From Microtetraspora niveoalba (GTDB lineage Bacteria > Actinomycetota > Actinomycetes > Streptosporangiales > Streptosporangiaceae), in NCBI RefSeq assembly GCF_001570405.1, contig NZ_BBYM01000013.1, positions 104,360 to 168,359 on the forward strand: a stretch of 64,000 nt of DNA, written 5' to 3'. The position numbers and the translations under genes are program-made. This document shows, one piece after another, positions 32,952-41,329 of the stretch. Numbering within the stretch: position 1 is the first letter of the stretch; each line of letters starts with the position of its first letter. The notes beneath the pieces were generated by a model that did not search any database, had not been told where the DNA came from, and was given only the letters and a program-made list of their open reading frames with translations.

Positions 32952-33641
32952 TCAGAGCCCGGTGCGGTACGCCTCAAGGCGGTCGGCCAGTTCCTTCGGG
33001 TGGCCGAGCATCGGGCAGTGATCACCGGGCATTACGTCCGGTCGGAAACCGAGACGCTCGGCGACGATCCCGCGCATGAACTCGGCCGGGAAGAAGCGGT
33101 CGTCGGCGGCCAGCAGGAACCTGGTCGGCACATCCGGCCAGGCGGTCAGCGGCCACGGCTTGCCGAATGGCGTAGCCGCCTGGTGCCGCTGGTGCCCGGC
33201 CACGAACTCGGCGGCCAGGCCGGTCGGGGTGTCGTGCAGCACCAGGGAGAGCGTGTCCTCCTCCGTGCCGGCCGCGACGCCTCGGCGCCGGTCGGCTTCC
33301 TCCCGTGCCGCCCAGTATCCGGTGTTGCCCCACCATTCGCCCGGCGATTCGCCGGGGGCCGGGATCTGCGCCTGGAGCATCACGAGCAGGTCGGCCGGCA
33401 CCCGATCACACACCAGCGGACCGGTGAACCCACCGAACGAGTGGGCGACGACGACCAGATCGGTGCGCTCGCCGATCGCCTCGACCACCGTGTCCGCGTA
33501 CTCCGCGAGCCCGGCCGACTCGTCATCACAGGGCAGATCCGGTGCCACCACGTCGTGGCCCCGGTCTCGCAGCTCGGCGGAGAGCGGTCCCCAATACCAG
33601 GAGTCGACCGCCGCAGCGTGGACCAATACGTAGGTCGCCAT
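32952..33641 (-). CDS. Alpha/beta-fold hydrolase (plant-esterase/EstC-like)
   Basis: A 229-residue cytosolic hydrolase. The N-terminal MATYVLVHAAAVDSWYW strand and loop, nucleophile elbow VVVAHSFGG (Ser; Ala replaces the usual Gly), and catalytic His in PGDHCPMLGHP match the small hydrolases related to salicylate-methyl-esterase and EstC. The substrate is probably a small ester. ATG 33641 follows GGAGGA. It is divergent from an AraC-family gene about 430 nt away; a regulatory link is possible but not shown. Confidence 0.85.
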   Translation of the reverse strand: MATYVLVHAAAVDSWYWGPLSAELRDRGHDVVAPDLPCDDESAGLAEYADTVVEAIGERTDLVVVAHSFGGFTGPLVCDRVPADLLVMLQAQIPAPGESPGEWWGNTGYWAAREEADRRRGVAAGTEEDTLSLVLHDTPTGLAAEFVAGHQRHQAATPFGKPWPLTAWPDVPTRFLLAADDRFFPAEFMRGIVAERLGFRPDVMPGDHCPMLGHPKELADRLEAYRTGL

Positions 33642-34068
33642 CGGACAGGATCCTCCGAGGTTGTCGATCCATTCGTCCAGCCGGGGAGCCGGGCTGTCGG
33701 GCAACGGCCATCAGCGATCATCGCTTGGGCGAATACGGAAGATCATGCGGCGATCGCAGGCCACAGCCTAGACCTCGCCGCCGAGCCCCGCCATGGCCGG
33801 CGGCCATCTGGAGACCGAGCGGCCCGTGCTCCTGGCGCTGCCGGTCATGCCCATGACCGGCAGGTCCATCCCGGCCTTCTCGGCGATGCCGGTCAGCGGC
33901 TTCTTGAACAGCCTCGGCCCGGCGGGCAGCGCCTCGTGAGGAGGCGACATCCGCAGGCGAGCGCTGTTCGACGATGTCCAGCCATCGATCTTGGGAAGCC
34001 GCATCAGGCGGGCGTGCCACCGTAGCGGAGACGTCGGTCGCGTCGCCGGGCCGCCATATCGTGAAGGG
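33642..34068. other. Divergent intergenic region
   Basis: No gene is supported. The minus strand near 33768-33930 encodes RLFKKPLTGIAEKAGMDLPV, which looks protein-like but has no start and no recognised family, so it may be a small remnant. Otherwise it holds the promoters of the hydrolase and the AraC-type gene. Confidence 0.35.
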
Positions 34069-34872
34069 ATGACCATCGTGCCCGCTCATCAGAGGTCGTC
34101 TGCGGCTCTGGCGCCGTTCGTGGCGACACTGAGCCCCTACGAGCTCGGCCCGGGCCCGGTCGGCGTTCATCGCGGGCTGCCCTCGTCCACGATGTCGATC
34201 ACCATTCCGGAGGCGGACTCGTTGGAGATCGCGTGGCTCGGGCGGCCCGGCTCGCGGGAACGGTTCCGGGCCGTCGTCGCCGGGCTTCACCTGAACGCGG
34301 CCGAGCTGAGGCAGGAGGGCGGCACCCGCGGCGTGTGGTTGAAACTCAGCCCGCTGGGTGCCGGCGCGCTGCTGGGGATTCCGGCGTCGGCGCTGGCCGG
34401 GCACGTCGCCGATCTCGCCGACGTGGCCCCGGCGATGGCGCACCTGCCGGAGCAGCTGGCGGCCTGCCGGTCCTGGCCGCAACGCCGATCCCTCGTCGAA
34501 GGCGCCCTGATCGCCGGATGGGCCCGGCACCAGGAGAACACCGGCGGACAAGAACTGCGGGCCACCCTGGCGGCACTGTCCGGGACCGCCCGGGTGCAGG
34601 AGGCGGCTCGGCTTCTCGGGTGCTCCCGGCGTCACCTGAGCGGTACGGTTCGGACGGAGCTGGGGGTGACGCCGAAGGAGTATCAGCGGCTCCTTCGGTT
34701 CGAGGCCGCACGTGGCGGACTGGTGGCCGCCGCCCGTGCCGGGACGGTCAGCCTGGCGGCAGTGGCCGCGGCGGCGGGATTCGCCGACCAGGCGCACTTC
34801 ACCCGGGAATGGCGGGCCATGGCCGGGTGTACGCCGACCGAGTGGCTACGCAGCGAAGGCCTGGTCGCGTAG
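34069..34872 (+). CDS. AraC-family transcriptional regulator
   Basis: A 267-residue regulator. An N-terminal ligand or dimer domain (about 1-165) is followed by a two-HTH AraC domain (about 175-265: VQEAARLLGCSRRHLSGTVR, then SLAAVAAAAGFADQAHFTRE and the conserved GCTPTEW). ATG 34069 follows GAAGGG. A VOC-fold gene lies 116 nt downstream in the same direction; AraC/VOC pairs of this type are common in actinomycetes, and the enzyme is the likely target. Confidence 0.88.
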   Translation: MTIVPAHQRSSAALAPFVATLSPYELGPGPVGVHRGLPSSTMSITIPEADSLEIAWLGRPGSRERFRAVVAGLHLNAAELRQEGGTRGVWLKLSPLGAGALLGIPASALAGHVADLADVAPAMAHLPEQLAACRSWPQRRSLVEGALIAGWARHQENTGGQELRATLAALSGTARVQEAARLLGCSRRHLSGTVRTELGVTPKEYQRLLRFEAARGGLVAAARAGTVSLAAVAAAAGFADQAHFTREWRAMAGCTPTEWLRSEGLVA

Positions 34873-34988
34873 GGTCCATCGGCCGCGACAGGCCACCAGG
34901 CCGTGGGGTGCGTCCAGATGACGGCGGACGCGGGGGACGTTCCCAAATCTTCAAGACCCCTGCCTCCGTCCGGCCCGACGATGGGCTC

Positions 34989-35384
34989 ATGACGCCTGAT
35001 ATTCGTCTTTCTCCCCGTCTCATCGTGCCCGACCCGGACCGTGCGTCGGCGTTCTACCAGGTCGCCCTTGGCGCTGAGCAGGTGTTCAGCGCTCCCCGGA
35101 GCGACGATGGCCGGCCCAGCGTCGTCGACCTCCGCGTCGGCGAGTCGTCCTTCCGGGTCTCACCTGCCGTCTCATCGTGGGGATGGCTGTCACCCGATGA
35201 TCTCGGCGGATCCGCGGTCCTCCTCGAGGTCGAGGTCGACGATCCGGACGCGGTCGGCGAACGCATGATCGCGCACGGCGCCGAGGTGGTTGTGCCGATC
35301 GAGAACCGGCCCTACGGCAAGCGCTCGGGCCGCATCCGTGACCCGTTCGGCCACCTGTGGATCATCACGGGCGAGCTGCGCTGA
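34989..35384 (+). CDS. VOC-family (PhnB/glyoxalase-fold) protein
   Basis: A 131-residue protein with paired beta-alpha-beta-beta-beta modules: RLIVPDPDRASAFYQVALGA, then DPDAVGERMIAHGAEVVVP, and the end motif GRIRDPFGHLWIIT. His and Glu positions for metal are partly present. The function could be glyoxalase-like, dioxygenase-like or drug binding; nothing decides. ATG 34989 with a weak RBS. It is probably co-regulated with the AraC gene upstream. Confidence 0.82.
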   Translation: MTPDIRLSPRLIVPDPDRASAFYQVALGAEQVFSAPRSDDGRPSVVDLRVGESSFRVSPAVSSWGWLSPDDLGGSAVLLEVEVDDPDAVGERMIAHGAEVVVPIENRPYGKRSGRIRDPFGHLWIITGELR

Positions 35385-35592
35385 GCCGGCCGCCGCGCCG
35401 TTCACACGCCTCGCTCGCCCGGCGGACATGGGCGCAGACAGCACTCGAAGCCCTGCGAACTCTCTCACCGCAACGGGCGATCATGTCGTGGCCCTGCTGC
35501 CGGGTCCGGAGCGCGAGACGCCACCTCGCTCGTCGCCGGGGCTTGTGCTCGGTGCACGGACCGGTGTCGGTGGAGCACCCCGGCGCGGGCGG

Positions 35593-37881
35593 TCAGCGTT
35601 CGACGGGCTTCCGGTGGACGACGACGCGGTCGCCCCGCCCCGGGTACGACATGATCAGCAGCCGCTGCCGGACGGCCCCGCCGTCCTTCGACCTGTCCCA
35701 GGAGTAGTGGATCCTGATGCGGTAGTGGCCCCTGCCCCGGACCGCGAGGTCGGGCAGCGGGTCGCCGCCCAACGGGTGGGCGAACCTGATCTCGCCGCTG
35801 ACGCTGGGGTAGCCGACCTCGACCACACGCTGCCATCCCCTGATCTCCACGGGCGGGCGGCGCGTGTACGTCTCGGTCGTGACGCAGAGCGGGACGTCCG
35901 AGTGGACGCTGAGGCCGAGGAACCCCTGCCCGACGGCCAGCAGGTCGTCCGAGTAGGACAGATCGTTCTCCTCGTAGTAGTCCTCCCCGGCGATGTCCGG
36001 CTCGTACGCCTCCAGGGCGCCGTAGTCCGGCATCGACACCGGGTCCCGCTGGACCACCCTGGTCACCGGTCTGATCCGGGGCCGGGGGCGGCGCGCGGTG
36101 GCGCAGACGCGCCGCCGCTCCTCCTCCCACTCCCGCATCTCGCGCTCCTCCTGCTCGCGTGCCGCCGCGACGACGACGGCGGCGCTCGGGCAGATCTCCG
36201 CAAGGACGTGGTTCAGTTCCCGCACCTGGACGCCGTCCGTACGGAGGACGCGGGCGAGTTCCGCCGGGTCGTTGCGCGTATGGACGTCGCACAACCGGCG
36301 GCCGTAGGCGACCAGGAACCGGTCCGGGAGGTCCGGCGCGACCTTCAGCGCGCCCGAGGAGGCACGCACGGCGCAGACGAAGGCTCTCTCACCGGTCGGT
36401 GCGACCCGCTCGCGCCCTCCCGGCCACGACCCCGCGCAGTCGCCCACAGCGGTGACCGGGCCGCCTCCGTGGTCGGCCACCGCGAGGAAGCAGAGCGGAA
36501 CGGCCACCGCCGCCGCCGTCGTGACCATGCGGAGCCGCGGACGCGGTCGTCCGCCGAGGCGATGCAGCGACAGCGGGAGAAGGACGGCCGCCGCGGCGAA
36601 GGCCCCGCCGACCCATAACCGCGCGACCCCGGAGTGGCCGCCGTCCGACCCGAAGCCGGACGAGAAATAGGACACCGTGTCGTACACCGTCCCGGACTCG
36701 TCCGGGAGGGCGGCGGGCCCCGGATCGCCGAGCGAGGCGAGCGAGGGGAACGCGATGACGACCTCGACCGCGGCGGCGGCGAGCAGGACGAGCACCGTCG
36801 CCCGCACCAGGCCGGGCCTCCTCCCCAGGACCGCGGCGAGGACCAGCGCCGACAGGGCGCCCACCCCGGCGATCGTGTCGACCAGCGACGTGAGCGCGGC
36901 GAGCACGAAGCCGAGGGGGCCCTCCGGCGCGGAGAACATCCACATCCCCCCTCCCGACCACGGGGGTGTGCCGTCGAGGAGGGCGACCGCCAGTGGGAGC
37001 AGGGGCAGCGCGACCGCCGCCACGGCGAGCGTCCGCGAGCGGAGCGGCACCGGCCCCGGCCGAGCCGCGCGCGCCACCTGCTCCGGCGGAGGGCCGGCGA
37101 GCTCGTGGGCGGAACGCGCCTGCCACACCGCGGCCAGCAGGGTGGTCGCGGCGGCCAGGCCGTACATCAGCGGTCCGGCGCCGTCGTCCGCCAGGGCGAA
37201 GAGAAGCCGGGTGGCGAGCGGGGACAGCAGGTACGGCACCGCCTCGGAGCAGAACCCCGTCCACACGGTGGCCCGGCTCCACCTGCCGTCCGCCGTCTGG
37301 GCGATCAGCAGCAACGCCATGCCGAGGATCCAGGGCAGCCCGTACAGCCCGGCGACGTCGAAGGCCCGCTCGACGACCGGGACGTCGAAGTGGTCGGCCA
37401 CCTCGCTGCCGACCCAGCTCACCTCGGTCAGCGCCAGGGCCGCCGCCGCGAGCGCCGCCATCACCCGCGCGGACCCGCGCAGCACGACGAAGAACAGCCC
37501 GGCGAGGACGAGCCCGCCCGTCCCGATGACAAGGTCGCTCCACCACGGCAGGTCCACCGGGACCAGGTCGACCACGCCGAGGGCCGCGTTGAGGTACAGC
37601 ACCACGCGGAGCGCGCGCACGGAACGAGCTGCCGCCGGGGCCGGCCCGGCCGGCCGCCCCCGCAGGATCTGCCACAGCGCCCAGCCCTGGAACGCGGCGA
37701 TCAGGACGCCGACCGGCACGCCCCAACCGGCGGAGAGCCGTTTCTCCTGCCCGAACGTGAGCAGCCGGGCGAGGAGCGCGCCGTCGCCGGTGACCAGGGC
37801 GACGACGCCGAACAGGACGGCCGCCGCCGTGTAGACGACGGCGACAGAGGCGGCGAGCCGCCCGAAACGATGACGGAGCAC
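35593..37881 (-). CDS. Large polytopic membrane protein with C-terminal soluble domain
   Basis: A 762-residue protein, family not recognised. Residues 1-475 contain about 12 to 13 hydrophobic segments. The remainder is soluble: a Cys-containing module with ERAFVCAVRASSGAL and RRLCDVHTRNDPAELARVL resembling mycobacterial DUF732-type domains, a coiled Glu/Arg helix (REQEEREMREWEEERRR), and a terminal beta-rich domain (about 655-762). No transporter or enzyme motif was seen. ATG start, monocistronic. An envelope function is likely; nothing more can be said. Confidence 0.7.
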   Translation of the reverse strand: MLRHRFGRLAASVAVVYTAAAVLFGVVALVTGDGALLARLLTFGQEKRLSAGWGVPVGVLIAAFQGWALWQILRGRPAGPAPAAARSVRALRVVLYLNAALGVVDLVPVDLPWWSDLVIGTGGLVLAGLFFVVLRGSARVMAALAAAALALTEVSWVGSEVADHFDVPVVERAFDVAGLYGLPWILGMALLLIAQTADGRWSRATVWTGFCSEAVPYLLSPLATRLLFALADDGAGPLMYGLAAATTLLAAVWQARSAHELAGPPPEQVARAARPGPVPLRSRTLAVAAVALPLLPLAVALLDGTPPWSGGGMWMFSAPEGPLGFVLAALTSLVDTIAGVGALSALVLAAVLGRRPGLVRATVLVLLAAAAVEVVIAFPSLASLGDPGPAALPDESGTVYDTVSYFSSGFGSDGGHSGVARLWVGGAFAAAAVLLPLSLHRLGGRPRPRLRMVTTAAAVAVPLCFLAVADHGGGPVTAVGDCAGSWPGGRERVAPTGERAFVCAVRASSGALKVAPDLPDRFLVAYGRRLCDVHTRNDPAELARVLRTDGVQVRELNHVLAEICPSAAVVVAAAREQEEREMREWEEERRRVCATARRPRPRIRPVTRVVQRDPVSMPDYGALEAYEPDIAGEDYYEENDLSYSDDLLAVGQGFLGLSVHSDVPLCVTTETYTRRPPVEIRGWQRVVEVGYPSVSGEIRFAHPLGGDPLPDLAVRGRGHYRIRIHYSWDRSKDGGAVRQRLLIMSYPGRGDRVVVHRKPVER

Positions 37882-38049
37882 GTGCTGCTTCCCGGGGGGT
37901 GAGGGGCCGGAGGCCCCGGCGGAGGGTGCTCGACAAGCTACCGGCCGCCGCCGACATTCGGCTCACCCATGGAGCCGCCAAGGCGTGTCGTCGGACCGTG
38001 AGAACTCAGACGACACGACCGCGGGGAACGCGAGACGACCCGTCGACCG

Positions 38050-38445
38050 TCATGCCGTGGCGACCGCGCGGCGACCGGACCAGATCCAGACGAGCTGAAG
38101 GACGCTCGAACCGAACATCAGGACCCCCAATGGGACGTGCAGGGTCTTCACATGCGCGATGCCCAGCGCCACCTGCGCCAGGGTGAGCACCAGGAACCCG
38201 ACCGCGTACAGGATGGGCGCGGGCGAGCCGCCGCCCGGCCGCCACGTCAAGATCGCGACGACCAGATGCACCAGCGCCACGACGAACACCGTGTACGCCC
38301 CGGCACTGTGCGGTGCCCCGTCGCCGGGCGAGGACAACAAGAACCCCGCGGTGATCGCCTGGACGAAGACGGCCACGGTTTGCAGGGCACTCGCGACACG
38401 CAAGAACATGAGGTTGCCTTGCTTCGTGGTCGTGCGCGTGGGCAT
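38050..38445 (-). CDS. Small membrane protein divergent from an ECF41 sigma factor
   Basis: A 131-residue protein with four hydrophobic helices (about 14-35, 47-66, 75-95, 100-125) and DoxX-like size but no clear DoxX signature. ATG 38445 follows GGGAAA. ECF41 sigma factors usually control a neighbouring gene, and this one shares the motif TGTCTCGTCG with the sigma gene's own upstream region, each copy pointing to its own gene. It is therefore the probable target of that sigma factor. Confidence 0.75.
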   Translation of the reverse strand: MPTRTTTKQGNLMFLRVASALQTVAVFVQAITAGFLLSSPGDGAPHSAGAYTVFVVALVHLVVAILTWRPGGGSPAPILYAVGFLVLTLAQVALGIAHVKTLHVPLGVLMFGSSVLQLVWIWSGRRAVATA

Positions 38446-38507
38446 GGCGAAGTTTCCCTTCTCGATCTCACCGTGGTCGAGGCTGGGGACCCGGTGTCTC
38501 AGTAGTC

Positions 38508-38575
38508 CGACGAGACAACCGCCCGGAATGTGAGGCGAAGCGCCGAACCTCACAGTTCCGTGCGCTGTCTCGTCG
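38508..38575. promoter_or_regulatory. Divergent pair of TGTCTCGTCG boxes (candidate ECF41 promoters)
   Basis: TGTCTCGTCG occurs on the minus strand at 38517-38508 (63 nt before the membrane-protein ATG) and on the plus strand at 38566-38575 (42 nt before the sigma-factor ATG). ECF41 factors are reported to use TGTCAC-like -35 elements and -10 elements with CGTC, so these are credible autoregulated promoters. A TGTCTC-N11-GAGACA dyad overlaps the first. Confidence 0.55.
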
Positions 38576-38616
38576 ATCCGGTGAGGGAAGACGCGATCAA
38601 GGAAGTCGGGGATACC

Positions 38617-39576
38617 ATGACCACCCCATCCGAGCCGGGGCCCGGCCGGCCCGATCCGAGCCTCAGCGCGATCATGAGCGAGCGGCGTCAGCTGATCAAT
38701 CTCGCGTACCGGCTCCTCGGTTCCCTGGCCGATGCCGAGGATGTCGTGCAGGAGACGTACGCCCGCTGGTACGCCATGTCCCGGCAGCAGCAGGAGGCCA
38801 TCGCATCCCCCGGCGCCTGGCTGACGAAGGTGGCCAGTCGCGTCTGCCTGGACCTGCTCGGCTCGGCCCGGGCCCGGCGCGAGAGCTACGTGGGCGAATG
38901 GATCCCGGAGCCGCTGCCGGATCGTACGGAGTGGATCAACGGGCGGGGCGGCGGCACGGCCGACCCGGCCGACCGGATCACACTCGATGAGTCGATCAAC
39001 ATGGCCTTCCTGGTCGTGCTCGAGTCGATGACCCCGGCCGAGCGCGTCGCCTTCATCCTTCACGAGGTCTTCCGGTACTCCTTCGTCGAAGTGGCCGAGA
39101 TCGTCGGCCGCACACCGGCGGCGTGTCGCCAGCTGGCCTCCTCCGCCCGCCGTCGCCTTCGAGCGGCGGAGGCTTTCGCGGCTCCGGCAGATCTGCGGGC
39201 CGGCCTCGTCAGGGACTTCAAGCAGGCATGGGAGGCCAAGGACATCCACGCCCTCGTGGGCCTCCTCGACCCCGGCGCCACGATGATCGCCGATGGCGGC
39301 GGCCAGGTCAGTGCCGCGCTCCGCCCGATCGAAGGCGGCGAGCAGATCGCCCGCTACATCGTCGCCATCGCCGACATGGCCCCCAACCTGACGATCCTGG
39401 AGCGTACGGTCAACGGTCAGCCCGGTCTGGTGGCCCAGCGCGACGGCGTCACCGTGACGGTGGCGGCGTTCGACGTTCCAGGCGACCGGATCAAGCGCAT
39501 CTGGGCCGTACGCAACCCGGAGAAGCTCTGGCCTTGGACGGTGGGCCAGAGCGCCGAACGAGTACGCCCGAGCTGA
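38617..39576 (+). CDS. ECF41-type RNA polymerase sigma factor (SigJ-like) with SnoaL-like tail
   Basis: A 319-residue sigma factor. Region 2 (LINLAYRLLGSLADAEDVVQETYARWY) and region 4 (LTPAERVAFILHEVF, VAEIVGRTPAACRQLASSARRRL) are joined by a linker with the ECF41 hallmark, here GEWIPEPLP. The C-terminal SnoaL-like extension (about 205-319) keeps the DGGG and NPEKL motifs that act as a built-in anti-sigma switch in ECF41 proteins. No separate anti-sigma gene is present. ATG 38617. It probably drives itself and the divergent membrane protein. Confidence 0.92.
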   Translation: MTTPSEPGPGRPDPSLSAIMSERRQLINLAYRLLGSLADAEDVVQETYARWYAMSRQQQEAIASPGAWLTKVASRVCLDLLGSARARRESYVGEWIPEPLPDRTEWINGRGGGTADPADRITLDESINMAFLVVLESMTPAERVAFILHEVFRYSFVEVAEIVGRTPAACRQLASSARRRLRAAEAFAAPADLRAGLVRDFKQAWEAKDIHALVGLLDPGATMIADGGGQVSAALRPIEGGEQIARYIVAIADMAPNLTILERTVNGQPGLVAQRDGVTVTVAAFDVPGDRIKRIWAVRNPEKLWPWTVGQSAERVRPS

Positions 39577-39605
39577 TCACTAGTTCGTAAGGCTCTTCGG
39601 GCGGT

Positions 39606-39623
39606 ATCCACCGATCGGTGGAT
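39606..39623. promoter_or_regulatory. 18-bp perfect palindrome upstream of the ABC/TCS operon
   Basis: ATCCACCGATCGGTGGAT is perfectly self-complementary. It lies 30 nt after the sigma-factor stop and 80 nt before the ABC ATPase start, with no T-tract. An operator for the response regulator at the end of that operon is more likely than a terminator. Confidence 0.6.
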
Positions 39624-39702
39624 TTCCGGGTCAGCAGCATTCGCGGACGACTATGGCCGGCAGGTCGATTCGCCCCGGGCGCGGGCGAAAGATGCTTGAG
39701 CC

Positions 39703-40614
39703 ATGGCAGTGATCGACGTCACCGACCTCCGCAAGAGGTACGCGGACCTGACAGTTCTGGACGGTGTGTCGTTCTCCGTGGAGGAGGGCGAGATCTTCGG
39801 CATCCTCGGGCCGAACGGCACCGGCAAGACCACCACCGTGGAGTGTGTGGAGGGGCTGAGGCGGCCCGACACCGGATCGATCCGGGTGCTCGGGCTCGAC
39901 CCGGTCAAGGACGGGCGCCGGGTACGCGAGCAGATCGGAGTGCAGCTCCAGCACACGCAGTTGCCGGAGAACATCAAGGTGTGGGAGGCGCTCGACCTGT
40001 ACGCCTCCTTCTACGGCAGGCCGCGGGACTGGCGTGAGCTGCTGGAGGAGTGGGGGCTGGCGGACAAGCGCGACGCCCGCTTCGGGAAGTTGTCCGGTGG
40101 CCAGAAGCAACGGCTGTTCATCGCGCTGGCCTTGGTGGGCGATCCGCGGGTGGCGTTCCTCGACGAGTTGACCACGGGGCTCGACCCGCAGGCCCGCCGT
40201 ACCACCTGGGAGCTGATCAAGCGGGTCCGGGCGAGCGGCGTGACGGTGGTGCTGGTCAGCCACTTCATGGACGAGGTGGAGGAGCTCTGCGACCGTGTCG
40301 CCGTCTTCGACCGCGGCAAGGTCGTCGCGCTCGACACCCCGGCCGGGCTGGTCGACGGGATCGACGCCGACCACCAGATGCGGTTCACGCTGATGGCGGG
40401 GGAGATGGTCGAGCTGGGCGGGCTGCCCGGGGTGACCGGCGTGACCAGGACGGGAGACCGGGTGGTCGTCGCGGGCAGGGGTGACTTCGCCACGGCGGTC
40501 ACCGCCGAACTCGCCCGCCACCACGTCCTGGTCAGCGATCTGCGCATCGACAAGCGCACCCTCGACGACGCCTTCGTCGCCCTGACCGGCCGTTCGTTCG
40601 GCTCCACCCACTGA
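39703..40614 (+). CDS. ABC transporter ATPase of a TCS-linked exporter
   Basis: A 303-residue ATPase. Walker A is GPNGTGKTTT, signature LSGGQKQR, and Walker B VAFLDELTTGLD with DELT instead of the usual DEPT. The C-terminal region matches CcmA/DrrA-type exporters. It is the first gene of a four-gene operon (ATPase, permease, kinase, regulator), a layout typical of lipid- or antimicrobial-peptide-responsive exporters. ATG 39703. Confidence 0.92.
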   Translation: MAVIDVTDLRKRYADLTVLDGVSFSVEEGEIFGILGPNGTGKTTTVECVEGLRRPDTGSIRVLGLDPVKDGRRVREQIGVQLQHTQLPENIKVWEALDLYASFYGRPRDWRELLEEWGLADKRDARFGKLSGGQKQRLFIALALVGDPRVAFLDELTTGLDPQARRTTWELIKRVRASGVTVVLVSHFMDEVEELCDRVAVFDRGKVVALDTPAGLVDGIDADHQMRFTLMAGEMVELGGLPGVTGVTRTGDRVVVAGRGDFATAVTAELARHHVLVSDLRIDKRTLDDAFVALTGRSFGSTH

Positions 40615-40626
40615 CGGAGGAACACC

Positions 40627-41322
40627 GTGACCAAGCTTGCCGTCGTCGAGCTGAAGCTGCTGACCAGGGAACCGGGCGCGATCTTCTCGCTGCTCATCCC
40701 GCTGTTCATCCTGGTGGTCTTCGGCAGCTCGATCGAGCCGGGGGACACCGTGCTCCTGCCCATGGCGCTGGCGATCGCCGTGGGGCTCGTGGGACTGTAC
40801 CTGCTGCCCACCACCCTGGCCACCTATCGCGAGCGGGGCATCCTGCGCAGGCTCTCGGCCACGCCGGTGCGCCCGGCGAACCTGCTGGTGGTGCAGCTGC
40901 TCCTGCAGCTCGTCCTCGCGCTGGCCGCATGCGCCCTGCTGCTGGCCGTCGCGGGCACCGTCCTCGGGGCCCACCTGCCCACCGGGGTGCTGCCCGGTGT
41001 GCTGACCTTCCTGGTCGGCACGGCGGCGTTGTTCGCCGTCGGCCTGCTCATCGCGGCCCTCGCTCCGAACGGCCGGGCCGCCAACGGGATCGGCGTCCTG
41101 CTGTACTTCCCGATGGCGTACCTCGCCGGACTCATGCAGCCGACGGATCAGATGCCCGATATCGTGGCCCGCATTGGGGAGTACACCCCTCTGGGGGCTT
41201 TCCGGCAGTGCCTGCGGGATGTCTGGGAGGGGGGCGCTCCCAGCCCTCTGCTGCTCGGTGTGATGGCCGCGTACGCCGTGGTCATCAGCATCGCCGCGGC
41301 CAGGTTCTTCCGCTGGGAGTGA
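40627..41322 (+). CDS. ABC-2 type permease
   Basis: A 231-residue membrane protein with six hydrophobic segments and ABC-2 features (YRERGILRRLSATPVRPANLL; YTPLGAFRQCLRDVWEG). GTG start after CGGAGGAA. It lies 12 nt downstream of its ATPase. The ABC-2 fold exports lipids, drugs or peptides. Confidence 0.9.
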   Translation: MTKLAVVELKLLTREPGAIFSLLIPLFILVVFGSSIEPGDTVLLPMALAIAVGLVGLYLLPTTLATYRERGILRRLSATPVRPANLLVVQLLLQLVLALAACALLLAVAGTVLGAHLPTGVLPGVLTFLVGTAALFAVGLLIAALAPNGRAANGIGVLLYFPMAYLAGLMQPTDQMPDIVARIGEYTPLGAFRQCLRDVWEGGAPSPLLLGVMAAYAVVISIAAARFFRWE

Positions 41323-41329
41323 GTGAGGC

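Noticed and set aside
32828..33025. PADQ or LVGR repeat peptides across the 12-bp repeats
   Set aside because: A product of the tandem repeat; no start signal and overlap with a real gene.
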